DNA of 64,000 nt from Immersiella caudata (Eukaryota; Ascomycota; Sordariomycetes; Sordariales; Lasiosphaeriaceae): NCBI GenBank assembly GCA_030512335.1, contig JAULSU010000005.1:1054001-1118000 (forward strand), written 5' to 3'. A program made the position numbers and the translations under genes. Below are positions 55,152 to 64,000 of the stretch, one piece after another; positions within the stretch are counted from its first letter, which is position 1, and each line of letters starts with the position of its first letter. Under the pieces are notes generated by a model. The model was not told the origin of the DNA and did not search any database. It was given only the letters and a program-made list of their open reading frames with translations.

Positions 55152-55838
55152 AGAACCGGGAACTAGGCCGACTGAGCATGCCGTGGAATGTACGATACCA
55201 CCACAGAGCTGCCTACCATGTACATAGGCATTGTAGTTTGCGTCTTGTACGATAATAGAAACGAACAAATAAGATGGACGACCACATACTTGTCATACTG
55301 TTCAGGCAGCAGAGAAATATTGGAGGTATACGGACAGCACAGCGTCACAAGTCGTGCAGTTTAAATTCCGACCTTTTGCTCAAATTCAGCGGCTTGCTAC
55401 AATACAGCATAGGATGGCTCCAAATAAACATCGAACAGAAGTCTCGCCGCGACCTTTTCCCGCCCAGGATACATGGTAAGGACCGTTCTTTAAGCTCCAG
55501 GTTCCCAATGCGTCTCTCTAGTCTCGCACCCGACCGAAGCCCCGTCTCGAAGGTAGGTATCGTGATATCGTCAAAATGGCCGCCTGTCTCCGCTCCATTG
55601 AGTCTGAAGTCGGCTTCGCCACAGGTTGTGTAATATGTACGGATGGCTGGGTTGCAAAAATATGCAGCGCTGCGATGTGCTGCAGACATGGCGTGTGTGA
55701 TGGGACGTGGTACAAAATCGACCCAACAAAAGCTTCGGGGATCTCTGTCCCCTCCCAAAATCACTTTTAAACCACAACTCTCCTGAACTCCCCACCGCTG
55801 GTACTGTTGTACCCTCTCATCACCTTCACTCTGTCACC
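55152..55838. other. Intergenic between convergent uL22m and CFEM genes
   Basis: Two 3' regions. A 139-codon minus frame (55345-55764) and others show no family similarity. Confidence 0.55.
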
Positions 55839-57019
55839 CTATACCATTTGCCTCGGCACTTGTCGGGGCAGCATATCCTCGTACCGGCGGCTCTTCATCT
55901 CCAGTTCACTCAGGCCGGTCTCGTACGAGTTGCTGTAGTCGTGTCCATAGGCACGTCCTGAGACTGGCATGGGCTCCGAGATCTTCCAGTTCTTCGTGGC
56001 GGCGCCGATGTCATGCTTGTTTTGACGGCGGCGCAACAGCATGCAAACACCAACTCCAATCAGTGCGCCAGCGGCCGCGATAGCGCCGACAGCAATGCCA
56101 ATCTTCGTGGCGGTAGAGAGTGAACCCTCGGCCGGGCCGGCTGCGGGAGCGGCCGAGGTGGTAGCAGCAGGTGCGGCTGTTGTGGTGGATGAGCTGGTGG
56201 AGGAAGCGGTCTTGGTGGCAGATGATGAGGAAGACTATCGAAATGTGTTAGTGCTAAACATGTCGCAGCTTCCAGCTTGGGAACCAACCGAGGCGGTGGC
56301 GGACGTCAGCTTTGCAGCCTCCGAAGCAGTCGTCGAGGAGCTACTGCTGGAGCTAGACGTGGGCGCAGGTGGGGCCTCCGTCGGTGTGGGGGTCGTCGGG
56401 GCAGCTGTTGATGGTGCGGGAGGAGTCGATGCAGCGGAGGGTGTGGGAGGGGCTAGGGCGGCTACTCAAGGCGTCAGCGTCATTAACATCCACCAGGAGT
56501 TTTCTCTCGACATCGCGCCGGCGGATACTCACCTGCGCAAACGTTGTTCGCGTACGCGAGGACGGTGTCGGCATAGGTTGGATCAGGGCAGCTCTGCTTG
56601 GCACAGTCGTGGACACCGTTCTTGAAGGCCTCGACTTTGCACATGCAGGCTATATCTGCCGCCGAAGCACAGTTATACTCAGCAAATTTGCCTGTAGATC
56701 CGTTGTAACATGTTTGCTGTTCACTACTTGTCAGCTTCGACGATCTGGATGGTGTGAGTGAGTGAGCGGGGTTGCATGAGAAGGGCAGCCCAGCGCAACC
56801 CTATTCGGCAGCCGCCCCGCGGGACACTCCAATAGTTTCCAATAGAGCAACTCGCTCCGCTTGGACATCAGAAGGGAAAGGATGGTCGCTCCCGAGGAGC
56901 ATAAAGACGAAAGCGAAATGGCGAATGGCACATACTCCGCATTCCTGAAGGCTGGAGAGGTCCTGTGCGGTCACGAGTGTTGCTGCAGCGAGCAGCGCCA
57001 AGGACCGGAAGGAAACCAT
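55839..57019 (-). CDS. CFEM-domain membrane-anchored surface protein
   Basis: Four exons on the minus strand: 56936-57019, 56533-56716, 56289-56461 and 55839-56234. The introns are 219, 71 and 54 nt with GTATGT, GTGAGT and GTTGGT donors. Product 278 aa. The signal peptide MVSFRSLALLAAATLVTAQ is followed by an eight-cysteine CFEM domain (~20-90): ECGQTC, YNC, ADIACMC (the Asp of heme-binding CFEM proteins is present), HDC, QSC and NNVC. A Ser/Thr/Pro/Ala stalk leads to one TM helix (IGIAVGAIAAAGALIGVGVCMLL) followed by RRRQNKH, and a ~60-residue tail ending RQMV. It differs from GPI-anchored CFEM proteins in having a true TM helix and tail. Roles in the family include heme/iron uptake, adhesion and host sensing. 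None can be chosen here. Confidence 0.88.
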
Positions 57020-59561
57020 CGTGGGTAGTGATGTAGGTGGCGGGCTCGATGATGGGTACTGATGATACAGCTCGGACTCCGACTCTGGAGAAGAAATCGA
57101 GAAAATTGGCCCCGGGGAGCTTCGAGAACAAAAAAGCGTCCAGGCACGTCGTCGGATCACGTCGATGTTTTGGTGTGGGTGAAACCAATTTCCTATTGTA
57201 GCACAATCGAGTCCGTCAACTGTCTCTGGTCGTCGGGAATGTGCTGTCTCGGATTGACGCGGTTCAGAGGTCCACTCGAAGAAGAAAAAGGTCGAAGTTG
57301 AAGTTGATTGTGTCGAAAAGAACGGTACGGACAAGAACGGCGGTCGCCGGTGTGGAATGAAGGGTATTTACAGGTTGAAGAACCCAAATGAGTGAATTGA
57401 AGCGAATGACTGGAAGGAGGACTGCTGTCTTGTGGCAAGCAAGCAGGACGAAGAGGAGATTCGGAGGCCGTACTCCGAGCCGCACAAGGTGTAGCGAGTG
57501 AAGGCGACCTTGAGGGAATGGGGAGAGAAAGAGAGTGGGTGGGTGGGAAAGTGAAGCGAAGGCTTGGATGGGTCCGACGGGAGGTTTAAGGATTCCAGGA
57601 TGTCATCCGCTGTGGATGGCGCGCCTGCCCGAAAGGAGTGGGAGTGACAGGGCCCGCAAGGACACGCTCGCTGATTTTTCACAGCATTCTTCCCAGGTTC
57701 TGGTGTCTGGGCGGTGGGAACCTGGAAAGCGTCGTCTGAATTGCAGCCACGCTGACCCTGCCCCGGACTCCTCGAAAAGCCCCAGCGCTGCGATTCCCAC
57801 CACAGCCCCTTCCCTTCCTTTTCTTCTCCCAAGTCAAGGTTGCTATTTGGGAATTGGTTGCGGGTGCGTGCTGCGGGGAGGAGGACCGCACCTGCATCCT
57901 TGCGGGCATCCGCCCAGCTCCATTGCGTCGACCCCTGCCAAGCTTCGAAAGGGCCAAATCACAGGGGCTCCCGTTGGAGCCACAACGGTGCCGCCGCGCC
58001 GCGCACCACACGATGGACAGCATGAGAGATCCCCCCATCATGCAGATCATTGAGCGCGATCACGAATCCCAGAGTCGATTCGGGGTTTTTACGTGCAGGC
58101 AGCGAGGCCAGGTGGTGAATTCTATAAAAAAGATAACGCACGCAGTAAGATCGCCGCAGCAGTCCCGTCGTTGAATCCTGCGGGAATTCAATTTACCAGA
58201 CGCTCTGTTTGCCCGGTGTTGCTGCGTGTGAGACGTCTTCACCCGCTCGGCAGCTTAAAAACGAGGTCGGCGCTGATAGGTTGCTTTTTCGTAACCCAAC
58301 CCGTTCCCCGGTCTCGTGGGGCTCTCAGCCCAGTGTTCCCAATATAGCAGGGCGTTGCAACCGGGAAAGTAGACGACGGCCTACGTGCGCATTTTACAAT
58401 GCCTTTGTCGGCAGAGTTGTCGGCTGCGCTCATGTGCCGCCTCGGCCATGACGCATGTCCAGCCATCTTCTACTTCCCCTCTTCTGCAGTCAATATTGGC
58501 TGCGGGGTTGGGACACCAACGCTTGCGTCTTTTGCCGCGAGAGACGCCGTTGGCTTGCTGCCTTCCATAAGATGACGAAGGTCTCCTTTTCGCGTGAGTA
58601 TGACGGCTTGACAGTCGCAGGGTCCGACAGTCGCAAGAGTTTGGGTCTTCCAAGGACCAGGTTGGATCTGCACAGGGGGTGGACATCTAAGCCACAGTTT
58701 CCCCTGAGGCTTCGTCCGAATCCACAAATCCGAGAGCTCCATTTCGGGTGGGCGACCAGGGTAGGCGGCAGCTAAATAATGGAGGGGTAACGGTCCACAC
58801 GGGCACCCGTTGGGTTGCTGGTATGTGAATCAGCCGCCAACAGTTACATCAGTTGGGTGCAAATACTGATACCAACTCCAACAGTCTGTACCAGGTGGAG
58901 ATTTGGCTTGTCGCAAGTTGGGGTCGGGCTCGAAGCTCTGGTGGAGCGAACAATGCTGTGGGTTCGAAGCTTGGGTTCTGGGATGAGATGGTAGCGGAGA
59001 CATCCGCAAATTGGCGCGCCTGCCAAAAACCCACCGGCAGCTGACCCCACAATCGGCTAGACCGGTTTCAGATTTTCAATCTTTTCCTTTTCTCGCGCAA
59101 GGATCGCTCGGCGCAACTGGAGCTGCCAGTCGACACGACGCCAACAGGATGCTTGCTGGGATGAGCTGCCAGCAATTCTCCAGCACGTGCAGCCCATTTT
59201 CGCAAAGCCAGCGTTTCCCCCTCGTTTGGCGGTTATCGAGACACAAGCGGGTGTCTTCGATGACGCGATGCAAACGGGCAAGAGATTACACAAGGGCCAA
59301 GATCAGCAATGTCGATCTCCCCTGTTATCTGCAGTCGGCGGCTGTCGACTCCCCGCATGTCGTCTGGAGATTTCAGCCACGATTGGCTGCCCCTGTCGCA
59401 ACCAGAGACACAGAAGCAGGAGTTCAGCCACTGGTGTAGGGCAAGTAAGCATCGCCCCAAACACCACAAAGTTGGGAATGCAACGGTTATTAGCTGGCTC
59501 AAAAGTGGTGGACCGGCGGATACCAAGTAGATTGATTCTACGGATCCGTACATATCGCACA
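57020..59561. other. Gene-poor 2.5-kb stretch
   Basis: Promoter side of the CFEM gene and the 3' flank of the broken HET gene. Many short frames overlap on both strands, and none is supported. A C/T-rich block lies near 57800-57840. Confidence 0.5.
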
Positions 59562-61532
59562 TCACACAATAATCACGGTCGTCTTCGGTACACCAGCGAA
59601 GAAGCGAGGCTGGCTCGAGAGCGGTCCCTCATATTTCCCAGTGCCAACCTCCCGTTGCTCTCCGATTCCGATCCCCCTATACTCGCCCTCGACGCTCGTC
59701 GGCTCAAGAAGCAATGCGAGAGACAGACTTGGCATCTTTTCTCCCGACTCATTGTCCACAAGTGCGACTCGAAGACAGTATACCGCACCACCCCCAGGGC
59801 GACATTCCTCATCAGAGAAGGCCAGCTTGAGGATGACGCCCTCCGTGGTCAGATAATCCACCGTGAGATTCAAAGACCCTATCACGTTGGGGAGCTTTTG
59901 ATATCCAGCGGCCTTGGGATCCATTCGCTTATCGGCAGCCTTCAACTGTCCTGTAGCCTTCAGGAACCCAGATGAGAGCCGGCCCTTGGGGTCTATCCCT
60001 GATGGGTTGACGACGGCATCTATCTCATCCACAGCGGAAACCCATCTTGTCGCGTACTCCTCTAAATCGGCCTCGTTATAAAAGGATGCCCTCCCATCCC
60101 ACGCCGACCAGCTCCATGTTGGTGTCCGATAAGTCGGCGCCGGCTTCAACCACTCCCTGGTCTTACGCCAGAGCAACCCAAACGGCAAATGATCCCTTCA
60201 AAGCCCAGCCACGTATCTATCGCCCCCGCTGGTAGCCCTCCCCAGCATCTGCGCCAACCCCGACAGAGCAGGGAGCTCATCCTCGCCCTTTGTCAGCCCA
60301 CGCGTGGTGTAGCTCTCCACCAAATCATACCAGTCCCGCCAAAAGGCTCTCCGCGACATCGACGCCTGCTGCTCTCCCTCGTTGAAGTGCAACCGTCCGT
60401 CCCAGATTCGCCGCTGAGTGACAAACGCGCTCTCCGGCACGCCTGACTCGCATGCCCTCGACTCACAGCACTCTCACAGCACTCTCACAGCATTTGATCC
60501 GTATGATAGTGGACCGTCCGCAGAGAGAGGATACGCTCCTGCTTGACCCACGCTCTTGCATGCAATGGGGACTGATGCAGCGTGAGGAAGTCGCCCAAGT
60601 TCGGACGCAGGAAGACGTGCCCAGGCCCAGAGGGGGTGGTACACTTGATCTTGGCCGGCTGCAGCGATGACTTGCTGTCGTGGTTGTGGTAGAAGTAACC
60701 ATGTGTGGAGTCCGAGGAGGCCGCGGCCGTGATGGTGAGGTATGAGTTGGCGTAGATGAAACCCATCTTTGCGCTCTCGCGCGCCCAGTCGTCCGCGTCG
60801 TCCTGCACGATGTAGAGCGAGTCGATCTAGACGTACTTCACCCCCACGGCCCGAGTAACATGGACAGCGTCGCCGAAGGTGTTGGTCAAGGCGGTCAGGG
60901 GAATCTGTTGTAGGTGCTGAGGGAGCGTGGCCTTGGTGGTGCGGATGACGAGATTGGGAGTCGGGGCCCAGCAGTGGCTGAGCGTCATGTAGCGGTCGGT
61001 CTGGTCTGTTGATGTCTCTTCGAGCTTGGCGGAGTCCTCACCAATCTGGCCGACGTTGATGACGCGCGTGGGAAGCGGGCCAGTCGCGGCACAGGACGGG
61101 GTGGTTGGCCTCGCAGACCAAAGTTCTGCTCAGGGGCTTGGACCTTCCGCACGATGACTATATCCTCCGGCACGGGGACACCCTCGGGGTCAGGATACAG
61201 ACTAAAATAAGCGTAAGCAAACGGGCCGGCGCAATCGCAGCGAGCTTTGATCCAGAACATGCCGCCAGGTTCGGTATCCTCGTCATCAACGATGTACTGG
61301 CCGCCGCGCGGCGTGATAGGCGAGGACTTCCATATCGCTGGATCGACAGTTTCATCCTTTTGCACGAGTTTGCGGTTGATTTCGGTGAAAATCAACTTGC
61401 AGAGGGGACAACCGGTTGCGGCAGACTGTTCCAGCTGCTCGAGTGAGCGGTGGTGGGGGACGTCTTCAAGGTCTTTTCTCGGTCGGTGAAGTCTTTGATG
61501 TCAAGGCGGTCGCAGACTTTACAGAGAGACAT
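59562..61532 (-). pseudogene. HET-domain (heterokaryon incompatibility) gene, disrupted
   Basis: Minus strand, ATG at 61532 (MSLCKVCDRLDIKDF). HET hallmarks are present in order but broken across frames: CPLCKLIFTEI, LPTRVINVG, YMTLSHCWA, a segment reading KYV-stop-IDSLYIVQDDADDW (TAG at 60827-60829), YANSYLTITAAASSD, ARAWVKQERILS, QML-stop (TGA at 60485-60487), AGL-stop-RDHLPFGLLW (TGA at 60198-60200) and the C-terminal YRTPTWSWSAWDG. At each of the three stops the family has Trp, so each is a TGG-to-TAG/TGA change. Frameshifts occur near 61470 (after TDRE) and near 61100 (NHPV/CAATG). An 11-bp duplication (actctcacagc, about 60470-60491) shifts frame between QML and PESAFVTQ. Some conserved Cys codons now read Tyr. 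An intact copy would have been ~650 codons. It lies head to head with the open HET gene to the right. Confidence 0.85.
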
Positions 61533-61873
61533 GTTGCACGGTGTTGGTGCAGTGGGTTCAGTCTCGGGAGGTGATGGTGGCGTGGGCGTGGGCCTGATTT
61601 AAGACGTGAGGGGTTGCCGAGATACATGACTGCCTGATGATTGTGGGATTCAGAAGGATGGGGTTTCGCTGGCGTCTAGTGAGCGGCCAAGGTTGGGGTG
61701 AGTTGTTGGTTTCAGATGCCGGTGGCCAGCCGGAGCAGTTTAGACCTGCCGCAGGGTGGTTATCCCCGTCATATCCTCAGCCGCAGCTGAGCCGCCCGCG
61801 TCAATTTCCCGCACACCAGGACCTGCCTCACAAGTTCTTACCAGCTCCGAATCCGTTACGTGCCGACCTGAAC
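61533..61873. promoter_or_regulatory. Short divergent promoter between two HET genes
   Basis: 341 bp between the start of the broken HET gene and the start of the open HET gene. It contains a gatggtggcgtgggcgtggg stretch near 61571. No TATA box is evident. Confidence 0.5.
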
Positions 61874-64000
61874 ATGGACGATATATTCGCCGCCGGTCCA
61901 TCATTTTGTACGTGGCAAGACGGGAGCCGCAGCCGCTCAGAACCTCCTCGCGGCCGCGGCTATCCCCTCTTTTGCAGGACACGGTATCCCCGCTACAGCT
62001 ACGACGCGCTGCCCGGACCGAGATACACCCGCCTTTTACGAGTCGCGTGGTACGATGCCCCGACCCGCACCGTCATTGCGACCCTCCATTGCGTCAACCT
62101 GGACAGCCTCGATAACGACGGTATCAAATTCTGCGCGCTGTCCTACACTTGGGGCAACCCCGTGGCCGAAGCCTGGCGGGAAAGACATCCCGCGCAGCAG
62201 AGGCTCATGCAAACCAGACTTCTGCTCGTCTCCCCGGGCACTGCCGAGGCGTATCCCGAGGGTAAAACTAACGACGACATCGACTTGGTTCCGTTGATGC
62301 GCACGCTCCACAGGGAATCCCTCTTCTACCTGCCCATCGGCGAGAGTCTCGGTGATGCTCTGGTTGGCTTGGTAGAGCGCTTCTTCCCCTTGCTTTGGAT
62401 TGACGCCGTGTGCATCAATCAGGAGAATAGCGCAGAGAAGGCGGCGCAGGTCAATTTGATGGGCGACATCTATGCCGCGGCTGCCGAGACGGTGATTTGG
62501 CTGGGTCCCGAGATGGGCGATGAGTGGATTATTCGTTGGTTGCTCAAGACTTTGTGGCCTGCGCTGAGCGTTAGCTGGAATGTGAGGGTGGCCCGACAGG
62601 CGCTTTACGATGGGATGAAGAGCTCGTTGGACAGGAACCATGTGTCCAAGACGGAACTTGAGGCGATAAATGAGTACCTGGGAGATCTCCGGCTGGAGGA
62701 CCCGACGGACCCAAAGACATGGATGGGTATTGTGGCAACGGACTTTGACCGGGATAGGTGGGAGATCTATTGGATCACCTACTTCGAGTTTTTCGCTAAG
62801 CGGGCATGGTTCCATCGCTGTTGGGTGGTCCAAGAGGCGGTGCTGTCGAAGAATGCCACGATCGCCGCGGGGCCTATCTGGGATGTGACGTGGGAAGAGC
62901 TTGGGGGCTTCTCCGCCGTTGTCAGAGCTCTCGATATCCACAACACTATCGTGGGCGAAGAGATTTCGAAGGGATACAATCCCCCAGGTGGGACTTTAAA
63001 CATGTCCGCATGGGACATCCAGTATCTGAGGGAGCAGGTGTCCAAGACTGGGGACGGGCACGAATATGCGCCCCTGTTCGCTTGGAAGAAGTTGATCTGG
63101 CCGTCGGCCATGGCCGCTAGGAGGAGAGACGCGACCTTGGCCGTGGACCGCATCTACTCCATCGTTGGTCTGATGAAACGAGTCTTCCCTCGTGAGCTGG
63201 ACGGATTTACGGTAGACTACGAATCCACAGCGAGGCTGGTGTTCACCCAGTTCACCAAGCAAGCAATCGAAAGAAGCGGAAGCCTCTTCCACCTGGCCAT
63301 GGTTGAGGACGACCCGGCCAGAGATGTAGGCCAAGTCGACCTCCCTAGCTGGGTTCCCAACTTTTGCACCGTCCGATGGGAAACACCAATTTACCCAGCT
63401 AGGCCAATACATTCCCAGATCTCAGCCCTGGATGGCAACATTCGATCTCCCCACGTTAGCGATGGCCGTTTGGTGGTCTCAGGGGTGAGCTTAGGGAAGT
63501 TACGAATCGCCTCTATGCATCCCCGCGAAATCGACGTCCGGGTCAACGTCGCAAGCTGTTTCTTCATCCTCGCAGGGATGGACGAAATCTACGCCCCGAC
63601 AGGAGAAGGGCGTGTCGAAGCCGTATGGAGAACCATGGTGATGAACCAGTCCGGCCTCCAGGGGGAGCACCACCCTGCCCGACCTCGGCTCATGTCCGGA
63701 TTTCGACACTTCTTCCTCGAGGGCCTGGCGCTCCGCGTGTGGGATATGGAAGACAAGATTGCGAGCGGTCGAGACGTCCAAGGGCGGATCGCGAATTCCC
63801 TGGAGTACCTCACCACCATCGTGCAAGGCCTGAAAGGGGACCCCAGATCATTTCCAACCATGGAGCAAATCCGCGTCCGTGCTGGCAGAATGAGGGAAAA
63901 CACCATTGCTGGACGGCTCGAGCCGCTTGGTGTGGCGGCAGCCAAAGGTTGCGATGCGGTGCCAATCAGGGAGTTCTACGAGGCATTCACTGAGCGCATT
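61874..64000 (+). CDS. HET-domain protein, 3' end beyond window
   Basis: Open from ATG 61874 to the window edge with no stop: 709 codons so far, and no intron is needed. The N-terminal ~40 residues are Arg/Ser rich, then YSYDALPGPRYTRLLRV begins the usual HET lead-in. HET blocks: FCALSYTWGNP (~86-96), LLWIDAVCINQENSAEKAAQVNLMGDIYAAAAETVIWLG (~172-211) and KRAWFHRCWVVQEAVLSK (~311-328). Further on come YSIVGLM and FTVDYESTARLVFTQFTKQAI, typical of het-6-like proteins, and LPSWVPNF. HET proteins trigger cell death after fusion of genetically different hyphae. Many are of unknown partner. The frame is clean, in contrast to its broken neighbour. The start could be further downstream, but no closer ATG precedes the HET lead-in. 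Confidence 0.9.
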   Translation, partial: MDDIFAAGPSFCTWQDGSRSRSEPPRGRGYPLFCRTRYPRYSYDALPGPRYTRLLRVAWYDAPTRTVIATLHCVNLDSLDNDGIKFCALSYTWGNPVAEAWRERHPAQQRLMQTRLLLVSPGTAEAYPEGKTNDDIDLVPLMRTLHRESLFYLPIGESLGDALVGLVERFFPLLWIDAVCINQENSAEKAAQVNLMGDIYAAAAETVIWLGPEMGDEWIIRWLLKTLWPALSVSWNVRVARQALYDGMKSSLDRNHVSKTELEAINEYLGDLRLEDPTDPKTWMGIVATDFDRDRWEIYWITYFEFFAKRAWFHRCWVVQEAVLSKNATIAAGPIWDVTWEELGGFSAVVRALDIHNTIVGEEISKGYNPPGGTLNMSAWDIQYLREQVSKTGDGHEYAPLFAWKKLIWPSAMAARRRDATLAVDRIYSIVGLMKRVFPRELDGFTVDYESTARLVFTQFTKQAIERSGSLFHLAMVEDDPARDVGQVDLPSWVPNFCTVRWETPIYPARPIHSQISALDGNIRSPHVSDGRLVVSGVSLGKLRIASMHPREIDVRVNVASCFFILAGMDEIYAPTGEGRVEAVWRTMVMNQSGLQGEHHPARPRLMSGFRHFFLEGLALRVWDMEDKIASGRDVQGRIANSLEYLTTIVQGLKGDPRSFPTMEQIRVRAGRMRENTIAGRLEPLGVAAAKGCDAVPIREFYEAFTERI

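Noticed and set aside
62036..62941. 301-codon minus frame
   Set aside because: Antisense to the clean HET-domain gene.
1..64000. CRISPR array, insertion sequence, rRNA or transposase genes
   Set aside because: No spaced identical repeats, terminal inverted repeats with transposase, or rRNA-like sequence were seen, as expected for a fungal nuclear region.

Overview
This window looks like nuclear DNA of a filamentous ascomycete (Pezizomycotina, probably Sordariomycetes; the class is an inference). Genes are split by short introns of about 47-115 nt with GT...CTAAC/CTGAC...YAG signals. The gene set is typical of moulds: HET-domain genes, a NACHT STAND protein, a CFEM protein, a fungal-rhodopsin membrane protein, a LaeA/UMTA-like methyltransferase and a DUF3112 protein, next to conserved eukaryotic housekeeping genes. 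Spliced models below were built by hand from reading frame, splice signals and family conservation. None has transcript support.

Layout. 0-9 kb: a long 5' non-coding stretch with an exact 10 x 8 bp repeat, a lysine-rich low-complexity ORF (-), a CMP/dCMP-type deaminase (-), a family-16 methyltransferase (+), a metallothionein-like CxC-repeat protein (+) and a membrane protein with a polybasic tail (+). 9-15 kb: the Ran exchange factor RCC1 with a histone-H1-like tail (+), Yip1 (-) and Tim16/Pam16 (+). 16-25 kb: a Ser/Thr-rich type I surface protein (-) and a fungal-rhodopsin protein (-), separated by gene-poor DNA. 25-30 kb: a tandem GFA-domain protein with two GC-AG introns (+), a NACHT protein (-) and a tRNA-like element. 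30-37 kb: a compact housekeeping block of biotin-protein ligase (-), Coa4 (+), Mgm101 (+) and a Yop1/REEP protein (-). 37-43 kb: a decaying zone with an F-box-like broken gene, an initiator tRNA-Met and a degenerate tandem repeat. 43-51 kb: a FAD oxidoreductase (+), a UMTA-like methyltransferase (+) and a DUF3112 membrane protein (-). 51-57 kb: a Cys-rich surface protein (-), mitochondrial uL22 (+) and a CFEM surface protein (-). 59.5-64 kb: a broken HET gene (-), head to head with an open HET gene (+) that leaves the window.

Themes. Mitochondrial biogenesis is well represented (Tim16, Coa4, Mgm101, uL22m), as are membrane traffic and ER shape (Yip1, Yop1). Three separate genes share one surface-receptor-like plan: signal peptide, Cys-rich head, Ser/Thr stalk, one transmembrane helix and a short tail. 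NACHT and HET genes point to non-self recognition. I see no biosynthetic cluster, transposase, CRISPR array or rRNA. The observations most worth a second look are the damaged HET gene with Trp-to-stop changes beside an open HET gene, the decayed ~110-130 bp repeat array at 40.6-41.1 kb, the gene with two GC-AG introns, the 30-nt exon carrying a methyltransferase's SAM motif, and the CxC-repeat protein.
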